Shown: positions 45,672 to 55,569 of the stretch, in pieces
Numbering within the stretch: position 1 is the first letter of the stretch
How the letters are laid out: each line of letters opens with the position of its first letter
NCBI RefSeq assembly: GCF_039621855.1
Contig: NZ_CP155071.1
Coordinates: 1 to 64,000, forward strand
Source: Erwinia sp. HDF1-3R
GTDB lineage: Bacteria; Pseudomonadota; Gammaproteobacteria; Enterobacterales; Enterobacteriaceae
DNA: 64,000 nt
Direction of reading: 5' to 3'
Made by a program: the position numbers and the translations under genes
Notes under the pieces: generated by a model
Databases searched by the model: none
What the model was told of the DNA's origin: nothing
What the model saw: only the letters and a program-made list of their open reading frames with translations

Positions 45672-46268
45672 ATGCTGTATATCTTTGACTTAGGTAACGT
45701 CATTGTTGATATTGATTTCAACCGGGTTCTTGGCGTCTGGAGCGATCTGGGCCGCGTTCCGCTGGCCACGCTGCAAAGCCGTTTTACCCTGGGTGAAAGC
45801 TTCCAGCGCCACGAGCGGGGAGAAATCAGCGACGAAGATTTTGCTACACAAGTCTGTGACGAACTTGGCCTGGCGTTGGGATTCGAACAATTCGCCGCAG
45901 GCTGGCAGGCCGTTTTCGTTAGCGTCCGCCCTGAAGTGGTCCAGCTGATGAACACGCTTCGCGCACGCGGCGAGCGGGTGGTTATCCTCTCCAATACCAA
46001 CCGCCTGCATACCGAGTTCTGGCCCGAGGAGTTTCCTGAGGTCAAAAGCGCGGCGGACAGGATCTATCTTTCCCAGGATATGGGAATGCGCAAGCCTGAG
46101 GCGCGGATTTATCAGCAGGTATTACAGGAAGAGGGCGTCACGGCCGATCGGGCTGTCTTTTTTGACGATAACGCAGACAATATTGCAGCGGCTCGCGCGC
46201 TGGGCATTCATAGCGTGCAGGTGACCGATGCCAACGTTGTTCCTGCCTTTTTCGCCGATCGCTTTTAA
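45672..46268 (+). CDS. yihX: YihX, HAD-family sugar phosphatase
   Basis: HAD-like hydrolase; in E. coli it removes phosphate from alpha-D-glucose 1-phosphate. Motif [11 protein letters not shown] starts at Asp6 (the DxG variant), motif II is VVILSNTN and the terminal motif [14 protein letters not shown] is 6 nt before the ATG at 45672, which gives 198 residues (199 in E. coli); an ATG two codons earlier abuts the ribosome-binding site. The sulfoquinovose gene cluster that separates typA and yihX in E. coli K-12 is absent. Confidence 0.94.
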   Translation: MLYIFDLGNVIVDIDFNRVLGVWSDLGRVPLATLQSRFTLGESFQRHERGEISDEDFATQVCDELGLALGFEQFAAGWQAVFVSVRPEVVQLMNTLRARGERVVILSNTNRLHTEFWPEEFPEVKSAADRIYLSQDMGMRKPEARIYQQVLQEEGVTADRAVFFDDNADNIAAARALGIHSVQVTDANVVPAFFADRF

Positions 46269-46270
46269 CG

Positions 46271-47167
46271 ATGCTGCTGATTAAAATCGGTCTTGACCGC
46301 CTGGGGACGGGCTGGTCATGGATAAAACTACTCTGGCATCGGATTGACGAGGATGGCATGACCACCCTTGCCGGAAACCTGGCCTATGTCTCTCTGCTGT
46401 CGATGGTACCGCTGGTCGCCGTGGTCTTTGCATTGTTCGCCGCTTTTCCGGTTTTCTCCGACGTGAGCGTTCAGCTTAAGCACTTTATCTTTAGCAATTT
46501 TGTTCCGGCATCCGGCACCGTCATCCAGAGTTATCTGGAACAGTTCGTTGCCAACGTGAATAAAATGACGGCGGTCGGGGCCTGTGGTCTGGTCGTCACG
46601 TCGCTGCTGTTGATGTATTCCATTGATACGGCGCTGAATGCTATCTGGCGCAGCAAGCGCAAGCGGCCGCTGGTCTACTCTTTTGCCGTCTACTGGATGA
46701 TTCTGACGCTCGGCCCGATGCTGGCCGGGGCAAGTCTGGCGATCAGCTCTTACCTGCTTTCGCTGCGCTGGGCATCGGCTTCCGGCGTCAGCTGGCTGAT
46801 AGATTATGGGCTGAGAATTTTTCCTCTGCTGCTTTCCTGGCTCTCATTCTTTTTGCTTTACAGCATTGTTCCTACGCGTCAGGTGGCGGGGCGTGATGCA
46901 CTGATCGGTGCGCTGGTGGCCGGACTGCTGTTCGAACTGGGTAAGAAGGGCTTTGCGCTCTATATAACGATGTTCCCCTCGTATCAGCTGATTTATGGCG
47001 TACTGGCGGTTATCCCCATTCTGTTTCTCTGGGTCTACTGGACCTGGTGTATTGTACTGCTGGGTGCGGAGATCGCGGCGACCCTGGGTGACCGCCGCCT
47101 GCACCGGGAACAGGTGTTACAGAAACAGCAAGAGCAAGAACAAGAGCGGGAAAAAGAGAAACGATGA
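46271..47167 (+). CDS. yihY: YihY, BrkB-family inner-membrane protein
   Basis: Polytopic membrane protein of the YihY/BrkB family, whose function is unproven; it was once wrongly called RNase BN. About six to seven hydrophobic helices lie between residues 30 and 270, with conserved [34 protein letters not shown] and [20 protein letters not shown]. The Glu/Gln/Lys-rich tail is cytoplasmic. It starts 2 bp after yihX, and its TGA overlaps the dtd start, forming yihX-yihY-dtd. Confidence 0.93.
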   Translation: MLLIKIGLDRLGTGWSWIKLLWHRIDEDGMTTLAGNLAYVSLLSMVPLVAVVFALFAAFPVFSDVSVQLKHFIFSNFVPASGTVIQSYLEQFVANVNKMTAVGACGLVVTSLLLMYSIDTALNAIWRSKRKRPLVYSFAVYWMILTLGPMLAGASLAISSYLLSLRWASASGVSWLIDYGLRIFPLLLSWLSFFLLYSIVPTRQVAGRDALIGALVAGLLFELGKKGFALYITMFPSYQLIYGVLAVIPILFLWVYWTWCIVLLGAEIAATLGDRRLHREQVLQKQQEQEQEREKEKR

Positions 47168-47601
47168 TTGCCTTAATTCAGCGCGTATTGAGCGCCAGCG
47201 TAACGGTGGCAGGGGAGCGCATTGGGGAAACCGGACCGGGGCTGTTGGTCCTGCTGGGTGTGGAAAAAGGGGATGACCAACAAAAAGCGTCACGCCTGTG
47301 CGATCGCGTACTTGGCTATCGCATTTTCAGCGACGACCAGGGCAAAATGAATCTTAACGTGCAGCAGGCAGGAGGTAGCGTGCTGGTGGTATCCCAGTTT
47401 ACCCTCGCCGCAGATACGCAAAAGGGAATGCGACCCGGTTTTTCTGGCGGCGCAGAACCCGCAGAAGCAGAAAAGCTCTATGAGGCCTTTATCGGCTGCT
47501 GTCGTGAAAAAGGTGTGACGACCGAAACGGGTCGTTTTGGTGCGGATATGCAGGTTGCGCTGGTCAATGATGGCCCGGTGACCTTCTGGCTGCAGGTTTA
47601 A
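47164..47601 (+). CDS. dtd: D-aminoacyl-tRNA deacylase (DTD)
   Basis: Homodimeric proofreading enzyme that removes D-amino acids (and glycine from mis-charged tRNA-Ala). The active-site motifs SQFTLAAD and [11 protein letters not shown] (canonical NxGPVT) are present. 145 residues. ATGA overlap with yihY. Confidence 0.96.
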   Translation: MIALIQRVLSASVTVAGERIGETGPGLLVLLGVEKGDDQQKASRLCDRVLGYRIFSDDQGKMNLNVQQAGGSVLVVSQFTLAADTQKGMRPGFSGGAEPAEAEKLYEAFIGCCREKGVTTETGRFGADMQVALVNDGPVTFWLQV

Positions 47602-47657
47602 GGCCGAAAGCCGAACGACGGGTCAGCGTACCGGGCTCAGAAAGAGAGAACCATCTT

Positions 47658-48599
47658 ATGTATCATCTTCGGGTGCCTGAAACAGCAGAAGAGCTGAATA
47701 CCTACTACCAATTCCGCTGGGAGATGCTGCGTAAGCCGCTTCATCAGCCAATGGGGTCCGAGCGGGATGCCTGGGATGCGCTGGCGCATCACCAGATGGT
47801 GGTGGACGAGCATGGCGAACCGGTGGCGGTAGGGCGCCTGTACATCAATGCGGAAAACGAAGCGGGGATACGCTTCCTTGCGGTGCATCCCTCGGTGCAG
47901 GGAAAAGGGCTGGGTACGCTGGTGGCGATGACGCTGGAGTCCGTGGCGCGGCAGGAAGGGGCGAAGCGCGTCGTGTGCAGCGCGCGCGAAGATGCGGTGG
48001 AGTTCTTTGCCAAGCTGGGCTACGTCAATCAGGGGGAGGTGACCGCACCGCAGACCACGCCGCTGCGTCACTTCCTGATGATTAAATCGGTCATGACTCT
48101 GGATGATATCCTGCACCGGGCCGACTGGTGCGGTCAGCTTCAGCAGGCCTGGTACGATCATATTCCGCTTAGCGAGAAAATGGGCGTGCGGATTTTGCAG
48201 TACACCGGGCAAAAATTCATCACCACCATGCCGGAAACCGGTAATCAGAACCCACACCAGACCCTGTTTGCCGGCAGTCTGTTCTCGCTTGCGACGCTAA
48301 CCGGGTGGGGGCTTATCTGGCTGCTGCTGCGCGAGCGGCATCTCGGGGGCACCATTATTCTGGCCGATGCCCATATTCGCTATAGCCATCCGATCACCGG
48401 TAAGCCGGGCGCGGTGGCTGACCTTGGCTCAATGAGCGGCGATTTGGATCGCCTTGCGCGCGGACGCAAGGCGCGAGTGCAGCTGGAGGTGGAACTCTTC
48501 GGCAATGAGGTGTGCGGCGCGGTATTTGAAGGCGTTTATATCGTGCTCCCCGCCGATCCAAACGGCCCGCTGGAGCTGGGCGGATCGGGTATTAAGTAA
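47658..48599 (+). CDS. yiiD: YiiD (FabY/MadA), GNAT plus hotdog fusion protein of fatty-acid initiation
   Basis: Two-domain protein: an N-terminal GNAT acetyltransferase-like domain (1-150, [17 protein letters not shown]) and a C-terminal thioesterase/hotdog-like domain (about 165-305, [28 protein letters not shown]). In E. coli it is reported to act as a malonyl-ACP decarboxylase that supplies acetyl-ACP to prime fatty-acid synthesis. Length is 313; the E. coli version begins 16 residues earlier, but no start codon exists upstream here. It converges on rluF. Confidence 0.88.
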   Translation: MYHLRVPETAEELNTYYQFRWEMLRKPLHQPMGSERDAWDALAHHQMVVDEHGEPVAVGRLYINAENEAGIRFLAVHPSVQGKGLGTLVAMTLESVARQEGAKRVVCSAREDAVEFFAKLGYVNQGEVTAPQTTPLRHFLMIKSVMTLDDILHRADWCGQLQQAWYDHIPLSEKMGVRILQYTGQKFITTMPETGNQNPHQTLFAGSLFSLATLTGWGLIWLLLRERHLGGTIILADAHIRYSHPITGKPGAVADLGSMSGDLDRLARGRKARVQLEVELFGNEVCGAVFEGVYIVLPADPNGPLELGGSGIK

Positions 48600-48628
48600 G
48601 GGCAGCGTGAAACAAGCACAGCCTGAAA

Positions 48629-49507
48629 TCAGCGCCCCTTCTTTTTGCGGCCCGGCTGAGCAAAGCGCTTGCGGGAAGCCGGGCCGGCAGGGGATTTATC
48701 GCCGCCCTTCGGTGCGCCGCTGACCGGTTTTTTTACCGCAGTCGGCTTAGCCTTTGCAGGGGCTTTCTTCGTCGGCTTCTCTTCTGACGAAGAGTCTTCA
48801 ATCAGCTTAAATAGCTCAATCAGCTCATCGTCGGTCAGATCGCGCCACTCTCCCGGCGGCAGCCCTTTAAGGCTGACATTCATAATGCGTGTACGCTCGA
48901 GTTTCATCACTTCATAGCCAAAGTGTTTACACATGCGGCGGATCTGGCGGTTGAGTCCCTGCACCAGCGTGATGCGAAACACGAACGGCGCCTCTTTCTT
49001 CACTTTGCATTTTTTAGTCACCGTGCCCATCATCGGCACGCCAGCGCCCAGCCCGGTGATAAACTCGTCGGTCACCGGCTTGTTTACCGTGACCACGTAC
49101 TCTTTCTCGTGGTCGTTTCCTGAGCGCAGGATCTTGTTCACCAGATCGCCGTGGTTAGTCAGGAAAATCAGCCCCTGCGAGTCTTTATCCAGTCGCCCAA
49201 CCGGGAAAACGCGTTTGCTGTGGTTCACAAAGTTAACGATGTTGTCGCGCTCACCCTCTTCCGTGGTGCTGATGATGCCGACAGGTTTGTTGAGCGCAAT
49301 AAGCACCAGATCGTCTTCATTACGCGGCTCAATCAGCTGACCATTAACTTTCACTACATCGCCAGCAAAGACCTGCGCACCGACGCCAACGCGCTTACCG
49401 TTAATAAACACATTTCCCTGTTCTATGTAACGGTCGGCATCGCGGCGGGAACAAATACCGCTCTCGCTGATGTATTTATTAAGACGAATGGATGAATTGG
49501 TCAGCAT
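48629..49507 (-). CDS. rluF: RluF, 23S rRNA pseudouridine synthase (U2604)
   Basis: RsuA/RluB-E-F family enzyme; in E. coli RluF modifies U2604 of 23S rRNA and also tRNA-Tyr. An N-terminal S4 RNA-binding domain (1-60, [20 protein letters not shown]) precedes the catalytic domain with Asp107 in [10 protein letters not shown]. The Lys/Pro/Ala-rich basic tail (about 240-292) ends QPGRKKKGR, as in E. coli RluF. 292 residues. Confidence 0.94.
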   Translation of the reverse strand: MLTNSSIRLNKYISESGICSRRDADRYIEQGNVFINGKRVGVGAQVFAGDVVKVNGQLIEPRNEDDLVLIALNKPVGIISTTEEGERDNIVNFVNHSKRVFPVGRLDKDSQGLIFLTNHGDLVNKILRSGNDHEKEYVVTVNKPVTDEFITGLGAGVPMMGTVTKKCKVKKEAPFVFRITLVQGLNRQIRRMCKHFGYEVMKLERTRIMNVSLKGLPPGEWRDLTDDELIELFKLIEDSSSEEKPTKKAPAKAKPTAVKKPVSGAPKGGDKSPAGPASRKRFAQPGRKKKGR

Positions 49508-49632
49508 GGAGCCTCCTTTTTTAAAGCGCGGACTATACCTTACTCCCGTCAGGTTGCGAACAGGAGCGACGCATATAGTCCTTTTTTACCGGCGATCCGC
49601 ACAAAAAATTTTGTACTGCTATCCGGTAGCCA

Positions 49633-51327
49633 TCACTCTGCGCGCGACTGCGCCGCCGTTACCTGACCTGACTGCATTCTTTGCTGCACCGTTTTGTCGT
49701 TAACGGTCGTCGAGAGCGAACCGTTCACCGAGGGTTTTAGCGGCGTTCCTGCTGCCAGCCTGCCCTCTATCTTTAGCTGCATATCGCCGTCGCCCTGCAG
49801 ATCAACATCCGGCCATCCCCACTCATGCAGCAGGTTAGCCGGTACCTGGCGTCCGTTCAGGGTCAGCGAGAACGCCCGCTGGGGCTGCTGGGAAAGGGTA
49901 GCCAGGCCTTCAACCATCCCGCTTTTGACGAAGGCGCTCATCTCCGTCACCGCAATGCTGTTGTCGTCAGCCGTCAGCGCGAGGGAAGGGTGACGGACAT
50001 CAACGCGGTTAAAGGTTGCTTCGGCGGCGTTCACACTCAGCCTGCCTGACCAAATTCCCCACTGCCGATCCCGCGCCAGCAGCAGGTCACTGCCGCTGCC
50101 CTCAAGTGACGTCATCTGGAAGGGGAAGTCCGGATTGATATCAATAATCAGATTCCTGTTGGCCTCAAACCGCTTCACTTCAATGCCTGACAGCCAGGCG
50201 GGCAGCGGTGCCATCCACAGGTCACGCCAGTTTTGCGGCAGAGTATATTCAAGACCGGCGATCGCCAGCTGATCCAGCGTCAGCTTTTTATCGCTCCGTT
50301 GCCAGGTTCCGGCAGTGCGGATCAGCCCATTCGCCCAGCGCGAGCTGAGCTGGGTCAGCGCCACGCCCTCTGGCGAAAAGGTCATATTGACGATGGGATC
50401 GTTCAGCTCAAGGCTGCCATTAACGAAGGAATTTGCATTCATTGAGAGCGAACCCTCACGGCTTTCCCAGTCGCCATCCCGCAGGGTGATATTTTTAAGC
50501 GCCAAATCTAAATCGGTGATCGCCCAGTCAGCCCCCTCCAGACGGGCATCGGTTACATCAATGCGCTCAAAGTGTATCGGCGGTAGCGACAGTAGCGGCT
50601 CAATAAAGCCTGGAAGGGATCGACTGCTTTGCAGGCGAATATTGTTCAGCCTGAGGTTAGCCACGTCCCAGCGGCCGGTGGCGTCCCGCTGTGCCCGGCC
50701 AGTGATCGAGCCAAGTGCCAGATCGGCACCGAAATTGCTGATAACCCACTGCTGCTGGCTGATACTGCCCTGAAGCAGCACATTCTTCGCGGGAAAGCCG
50801 CCAACATTCAGCGAGGCTGCGCTCATCTGGAAACGGGCATCGCTGCCAGGCATATTCCCCGCCTGCGGTTTCCAGGGGGTGAGGCCGCCGACGACCCGCT
50901 CTGCTTTAATGGGCAGTTCACCGTCGGGGGCGTCCACCGCCATCTCACTAAGCTGGAGACGATCTGCTTCCAGGGGAAGCGGCGCGGCGGTGCGCCAGAC
51001 GTTCAGCGTCCCTTTTTCCAGTCTGATGCTGCTGAAGTGCCCTGGGTGGGTAAACTGGGCGAGACTCAGCCCGAGGTCCACCCGCTTCGCCACCAGCGTT
51101 GCCGGCTGAGTTTTACGGCCAAACGAGACGTTATCAAGGGTAAGAAGCGAGGGATCGGAGAAGTTATGCTCCAGCTTGCTGAACGCCAGCTGATAGTCGG
51201 TGCGCTGGCTGATCGAGCGGCTTATCCATCCGGCCCCCCACTGCGTCTGGAGCAGGACATAGAGCAGGATAGCCACCAGTAAAAGCAGCAACAGTAGCGT
51301 AAGCAGAATTTTTCCGAGTCGTTTCAT
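49633..51327 (-). CDS. yicH: YicH, AsmA-family inner-membrane-anchored protein
   Basis: AsmA-like protein: an N-terminal membrane anchor (about residues 6-27, LLTLLLLLLLVAILLYVLL) followed by a long periplasmic beta-rich repeat domain. The AsmA superfamily is implicated in lipid transport between membranes; the role of YicH itself is little studied. The ATG at 51327 matches the E. coli start and has GAAGGG upstream, giving 564 residues (569). It lies downstream of xanP on the same strand; in E. coli the same two genes are neighbours. Confidence 0.9.
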   Translation of the reverse strand: MKRLGKILLTLLLLLLLVAILLYVLLQTQWGAGWISRSISQRTDYQLAFSKLEHNFSDPSLLTLDNVSFGRKTQPATLVAKRVDLGLSLAQFTHPGHFSSIRLEKGTLNVWRTAAPLPLEADRLQLSEMAVDAPDGELPIKAERVVGGLTPWKPQAGNMPGSDARFQMSAASLNVGGFPAKNVLLQGSISQQQWVISNFGADLALGSITGRAQRDATGRWDVANLRLNNIRLQSSRSLPGFIEPLLSLPPIHFERIDVTDARLEGADWAITDLDLALKNITLRDGDWESREGSLSMNANSFVNGSLELNDPIVNMTFSPEGVALTQLSSRWANGLIRTAGTWQRSDKKLTLDQLAIAGLEYTLPQNWRDLWMAPLPAWLSGIEVKRFEANRNLIIDINPDFPFQMTSLEGSGSDLLLARDRQWGIWSGRLSVNAAEATFNRVDVRHPSLALTADDNSIAVTEMSAFVKSGMVEGLATLSQQPQRAFSLTLNGRQVPANLLHEWGWPDVDLQGDGDMQLKIEGRLAAGTPLKPSVNGSLSTTVNDKTVQQRMQSGQVTAAQSRAE

Positions 51328-51456
51328 TGCACCCTTCCCTATGAGCATTTTTGATAGGTTGTTATGCCTGAATTATTACCGAAGCTCAACCGCCGGATGG
51401 TCGCGGGCGACGTGAATATCGCCCGCCTGTAAGCGCAGGAGGGAGGGAAGCGCGGT

Positions 51457-52845
51457 TTACTTCTCCTGTGGGAAGAGCAGATTCAGAATAATGGCGGTGA
51501 TGCCCCCTGCCGCGATGCCGGAGGAGAGCAGCGTTTTCAGCCAGTCCGGGGCAAACTGCAGGATCAGAGGCTGCTGGGATACGCCCAGACCGACCGCCAG
51601 GGAGAGGGCCATTATCATAATTGCCCGACGGTTGAGCGGCTCGCGCGAGACGATACGCACGCCCGAGGCGGCGATGGTGCCGAACATGACAATCGTAGCG
51701 CCGCCCAGCACCGGTTCAGGGATATGCTGGACAAATCCGCTCACCGCCGGGAACAGGCCGAGCACAATCAGCAGCAGAGCGACCACAAAACCCACGTAGC
51801 GGCTGGCGACGCCGGTCAGCTGGATAACGCCATTGTTCTGACCAAAGCAGGAGTTGGGGAAAGTATTAAACAGCGCCGAGACACAGGAGTTCAGGCCGTT
51901 AGCCAGCACGCCTCCCTTCAGGCGTTTCATATACAGCGGTCCGCTGACCGGCTGCTCCGAAACATCGGAGGTTGCCGTGATATCGCCGATGGTTTCCAGT
52001 GAGGTCACCATAAAGACCAGCATAAGGGGGATGAGCAGATTCCAGTCGATGCCCAGGCCATAATATAACGGCGTTGGGACAGCGATTAAGGGTGAGGAGG
52101 AGGCGGTGGTAAACGACGGCAGCATGCCCAGCATCCAGGCCAGAAGGTAGCCGACGGCCATAGCAATCACCAGCGACGCCACGCGCAGCCACGGATTGCG
52201 CTGGCGGTTTAACAAAATAATCACCGCCAGCACCGCGCCCGCCAGCAGCAGGTTTTTCGGCGCGCCGAAGGTATGATTACTGATTGCGGTAAAGCCGCCG
52301 CCGATGGAAGTCAGACCCACCTGGATCAGCGACAGGCCAATAATCATCACCACAATCCCTGAGACAAGCGGGGTGATAATACGGCGTGCCAGATGGAGCA
52401 CGCGGGAAAGCAGCATCTCGGTACAGGAGGCCAGCATAAGCGTGCCGAACAGCGCCGCCATCATGGTTGGCACATCCGCACCGCCACTTTTCAGCGCGGT
52501 TCCTCCCATGATCAGCGGCGTTACGAAATTAAAGCTGGTGCCCTGAATCGATAGCAGTCCTGAACCGACGGGCCCCCAGGTCTTAATTTGCAGAATCGAG
52601 GCCACCCCGGAGGCAAACAGCGACATGCTGATAATGTGCTGCGTATCCTGCGCGGGCAGGCCAAGCGCCTGGCAAATCAGCAGGGCGGGCGTGATGACCG
52701 CCACAAACATCGCCAGCAGATGCTGACAGGCCGCAAACAGCGTTTGCGGCAGCGGTGGTCGATCGTCCAGACGATAGAGCAGTTCGCTTTTTGCCGCAGC
52801 AGCATGCTGACGGCCGGATGCGGCATCGGGGATATTGACGGACAT
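51457..52845 (-). CDS. xanP: XanP, xanthine permease (NCS2 family)
   Basis: Proton-coupled xanthine importer of the nucleobase-ascorbate (NCS2) family with about 12-14 hydrophobic helices. Signature segments are [45 protein letters not shown] and the motif [15 protein letters not shown]. Very close to E. coli XanP. The start is the ATG at 52845 (462 residues; 463 in E. coli). A PurR-like palindrome lies 55-66 bp upstream, overlapping a likely promoter, so purine repression is probable. Confidence 0.94.
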   Translation of the reverse strand: MSVNIPDAASGRQHAAAAKSELLYRLDDRPPLPQTLFAACQHLLAMFVAVITPALLICQALGLPAQDTQHIISMSLFASGVASILQIKTWGPVGSGLLSIQGTSFNFVTPLIMGGTALKSGGADVPTMMAALFGTLMLASCTEMLLSRVLHLARRIITPLVSGIVVMIIGLSLIQVGLTSIGGGFTAISNHTFGAPKNLLLAGAVLAVIILLNRQRNPWLRVASLVIAMAVGYLLAWMLGMLPSFTTASSSPLIAVPTPLYYGLGIDWNLLIPLMLVFMVTSLETIGDITATSDVSEQPVSGPLYMKRLKGGVLANGLNSCVSALFNTFPNSCFGQNNGVIQLTGVASRYVGFVVALLLIVLGLFPAVSGFVQHIPEPVLGGATIVMFGTIAASGVRIVSREPLNRRAIMIMALSLAVGLGVSQQPLILQFAPDWLKTLLSSGIAAGGITAIILNLLFPQEK

Positions 52846-52899
52846 TCTCACGGTTCCCTGGTGAACAAAGTGGCGATTTTAATCTTATACAGGGTAAAA

Positions 52900-52911
52900 G
52901 CAAACGTTTGC
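52900..52911. promoter_or_regulatory. PurR-like operator upstream of xanP
   Basis: GCAAACGTTTGC is a perfect 12-bp palindrome equal to the core of the PurR consensus (ACGCAAACGTTTGCGT). On the minus strand TATAAG(ATT), a candidate -10, follows about 16 bp later, so the box covers the -35 position. The palindrome is seen directly; repression by PurR with hypoxanthine/guanine is inferred. Confidence 0.7.
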
Positions 52912-52925
52912 CGTGAGAGTTAGCG

Positions 52926-54227
52926 TCAGCGCACCGGCGTTCTGCGCAGCCTGCCACACCACTCACTGACTTTCAGGGATTCAAACAGAATGTAGCTTAT
53001 ACAGGCCACTAAAAAGGAGTTTAAGGTCGGTGCTCCCCACTGAACGCTCAACCCGACATAGCTCCCGGCAAGGCTGGCGAGTATGGCGGCCCAGCCGGTC
53101 GTAACGGTCTTATCCGGAAGTGTGCCGTCTGCCCTGGAGGTTTTTAGCGCGACGCTGTACTTCTTCACCACAAAATACTCGGTCAGCATCACGCCCAGCA
53201 CGGGCGGTACGACGACCCCAAGCAGGTTCAGGAAGTCGACGAAATGGTCGAGGATGCCCCACACCGACAGCCCGGTACCCAGCACGCCAAGACCGAGGGT
53301 TACGGCCGAATAACTGAGCTTTTTACCGGTAGTGCTTTCCACCGCATTGACAATACCGAGCGCTGAGGAGTAGAGGTTGAGATCGTTGACCCTCAGCGTG
53401 GAGCAAATCACGGCCAGCAGGCCGAGGCTGCCCGTAGAGAGGGTGATGATTGACATGATGTCGCCGGTGTTCAGCTTGCGGGCAATAAAAATGGCCAGGC
53501 CGTTGATAATGAATTCACCCAGAATAATCGTCGCGAGGGTGATCATCAGCACGTGTCGGCCATTTTTGGAATAGCGCGTCAGGTCAGGTGTCATCAGGCT
53601 GGCGAGAATAGCGCCGCCCACCACCAGTGTGATACCCGCATTGATCGAGAGCATCTCCTTACTCTGCCCGGACATTACCGGCGGGCTGGCATGATCGGAG
53701 ATAAGCGTATGCCAGGAGATCCAGGCAATGAGCGCGATAAAAACCGGCACGGCAAAACGCGCGGTAAATCGCAGGGCCCGAAACCCGAAGGCCACGATGA
53801 GGGTCAGCGTCAGGCCGGAAAGGGTGGCCGCCAGTGAAAAACTCAGCTTTCCCTCCGTCGCCGCACTCAGAGAACGGGCGAAGAGGGAATTCTGTATACC
53901 AAACCATCCCAACAGGCTGATGGCCACCACCACCCCGATCAGCGCCGATCCGCTTTTGCCGAAGCCACACCAGCGTCCAAGCAAACTCCCTGACAGGCCC
54001 TCTTTCATGCCAATGTAGCCAAAGCCAAAGGTGATTAAACCAAAGATCAGGCTTCCGAGGATAATCGCCGTAAAGGCATCCCCGAGGGGCATACTGTCGC
54101 CTAACACGGCACCCAGCATAAACTGGTCAAGTGCGGTCAGCATGCCCATATGTACGATGGCGACGCTAAGGAGAGAAACGCGACTCGTCGCCGGTACGCG
54201 GCTAAGAGGAAAATCGTCAATTTTCAT
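52926..54227 (-). CDS. NCS1-family (CodB-like) purine/cytosine permease
   Basis: Nucleobase:cation symporter-1 family transporter, 433 residues, about 12 hydrophobic helices. Family features include the N-terminal VPATSRVSLLSVAIVHMGML, the conserved DLTRYSKNGRH segment after TM6 and LNLLGVVVPPVLGVMLTEYF. The substrate cannot be read; cytosine, purines, allantoin or hydantoins are possible. No deaminase gene (codA) is adjacent. It begins 15 bp after the PAS-LuxR gene and is the last member of a three-gene operon. xanP, another nucleobase importer, follows in the same direction. E. coli has gltS in the space between recG and xanP. Confidence 0.85.
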   Translation of the reverse strand: MKIDDFPLSRVPATSRVSLLSVAIVHMGMLTALDQFMLGAVLGDSMPLGDAFTAIILGSLIFGLITFGFGYIGMKEGLSGSLLGRWCGFGKSGSALIGVVVAISLLGWFGIQNSLFARSLSAATEGKLSFSLAATLSGLTLTLIVAFGFRALRFTARFAVPVFIALIAWISWHTLISDHASPPVMSGQSKEMLSINAGITLVVGGAILASLMTPDLTRYSKNGRHVLMITLATIILGEFIINGLAIFIARKLNTGDIMSIITLSTGSLGLLAVICSTLRVNDLNLYSSALGIVNAVESTTGKKLSYSAVTLGLGVLGTGLSVWGILDHFVDFLNLLGVVVPPVLGVMLTEYFVVKKYSVALKTSRADGTLPDKTVTTGWAAILASLAGSYVGLSVQWGAPTLNSFLVACISYILFESLKVSEWCGRLRRTPVR

Positions 54228-54242
54228 AATAGAAAATCCTTT

Positions 54243-54818
54243 TTAAATGAAGTGGATCCCTTTTTGGATCAGGCGACCTGGGATGTAGTTTCCGAGATGA
54301 GTATTTTCACAGAATTCTTCAAACTGCCGGAGCGAATGAACGCCTGCTTTTTGATATATGCTGTAAATTCTGTTTTCGAGGGTTTTAACACTCAGTGAAT
54401 AGATATTTGCCATCTCTTTCGCGGGTGTCAGATTATCCAGCGGTCGTGCATTCCAGACGGTGCCAATACATTGGGCGTCACGGTTAAAAAAGGGAAATTT
54501 CTCACTGATATAGGGCGTCAGATAATCCAGACCATTCCAGTAGTGCGTCTCAATAACACTGACGCGCTCAAGGGATTCCTCCGTCCGCCGATCGTGTTCC
54601 TGTAAATCTTCAGCACATTCAGCCCATAGCGCGGGAAAGTCCTGATCGAGCTCTCCCTCAACATTGAACGTCGGGGGCGTATTTGTATAGCGACAGGCGG
54701 CTTTATTCATATAAAGATGTCTGGACTGAAGATCTTTAATACCCCAGGGCTCAGCAAGATTTTCCATCATACAAATAAAAGCCGACAGCACATTATTCCC
54801 ATCGCTGGAAGACGCCAT
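54243..54818 (-). CDS. PAS / LuxR-type transcriptional regulator, apparently missing part of its HTH
   Basis: A 191-residue protein. The N-terminal PAS-like part (about 10-125: WGIKDLQSRHLYMNKAAC, then IGTVWNARPLD) is of the kind found in enterobacterial PAS-LuxR regulators that read small molecules. The C-terminus carries the second half of a LuxR HTH: KEMANIYSLSVKTLENRIYS, then IYQKAGVHSLRQFEEF. Relatives have about 30-40 further residues between these parts, including the interdomain linker and first HTH helix; here the PAS end runs straight into the KE-A turn. It lies between the GNAT and permease genes with 13- and 15-bp gaps. Whether it still binds DNA is doubtful. Confidence 0.7.
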   Translation of the reverse strand: MASSSDGNNVLSAFICMMENLAEPWGIKDLQSRHLYMNKAACRYTNTPPTFNVEGELDQDFPALWAECAEDLQEHDRRTEESLERVSVIETHYWNGLDYLTPYISEKFPFFNRDAQCIGTVWNARPLDNLTPAKEMANIYSLSVKTLENRIYSIYQKAGVHSLRQFEEFCENTHLGNYIPGRLIQKGIHFI

Positions 54819-54831
54819 AGCATGTTCCCTT

Positions 54832-55245
54832 TCAGGAAAATATTTTCTGCAAATAATAACGCGTATGTTTACCTAAATAGCCGTCCATGCTGCCATATAC
54901 CTGGTAGCCCAGCTTTTCGTAGAATCCTCTGGCCTGAAAACCGAACGTATCGACATAGGCCATCTTGCATCCCCGTGCTTTAGCGATCTCTTCCGCTTTT
55001 AGCATCAGCGCCCTGCCCTGATTATTCCCTCTCTGTGCTTCACTGATCCACAGATACTGGATCTCCAGGCCTTCCCACCACGTCTTCGCCACCAGTCCTC
55101 CGTGGATCTGATTATCCTCACTGCGGAGCGTTACCAGCAGTGGCTCAATATCGACCGCGTCGAACTGGCTGTTATGCTGCCAGAGATGGCTGATGACGTA
55201 TTCCTGATCCTCAGCGGAAGGGGTAGAGGTTGTGACGATTTTCAT
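54832..55245 (-). CDS. GNAT-family N-acetyltransferase
   Basis: A 137-residue acetyltransferase with the acetyl-CoA motif RGNNQGRALMLKAEEIAKAR (about 70-90) and the C-terminal FYEKLGYQVYGSM segment. The ATG at 55245 is chosen because AGGGAG is at good distance; an upstream ATG at 55281 has none. The substrate is unknown. First gene of the GNAT - regulator - permease operon. Confidence 0.85.
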   Translation of the reverse strand: MKIVTTSTPSAEDQEYVISHLWQHNSQFDAVDIEPLLVTLRSEDNQIHGGLVAKTWWEGLEIQYLWISEAQRGNNQGRALMLKAEEIAKARGCKMAYVDTFGFQARGFYEKLGYQVYGSMDGYLGKHTRYYLQKIFS

Positions 55246-55569
55246 TGTTGCTCCCTGAATTCGAAAATGATTGCCCTGCACAGCCGCGAATTTTGTGCAG
55301 AAAATTCATAAATTTTCAAGGGGGATCATTACTGTTTCACGCCTGAAAAATCGCCGCTATTATCCGGCAGATACAAAAACATCAGTGATTTCAATATTTT
55401 TATAGGCATTTTGCCAACATCAGGGATATTAAATATTTAAGCCAGGGGTAACGTTGGCTCTGTCAGAAGGTTTATGGCCGGACAGCGGCGGCGGGGTGAG
55501 ACGCAGGGGTAAAGGGCGTCTGGATAAGATTAGCGGTGTTCCGGCGGATTTCAGGCGAAGGATAGCGGC
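55246..55569. other. Gene-free stretch between recG and the GNAT operon
   Basis: These 324 bp separate the recG stop from the GNAT start, both on the minus strand. The part near the GNAT gene is AT-rich (55300-55440) and must hold its promoter; TTGAAA on the minus strand near 55318 is a weak -35 candidate. No terminator, RNA gene or repeat was recognised. Confidence 0.4.
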
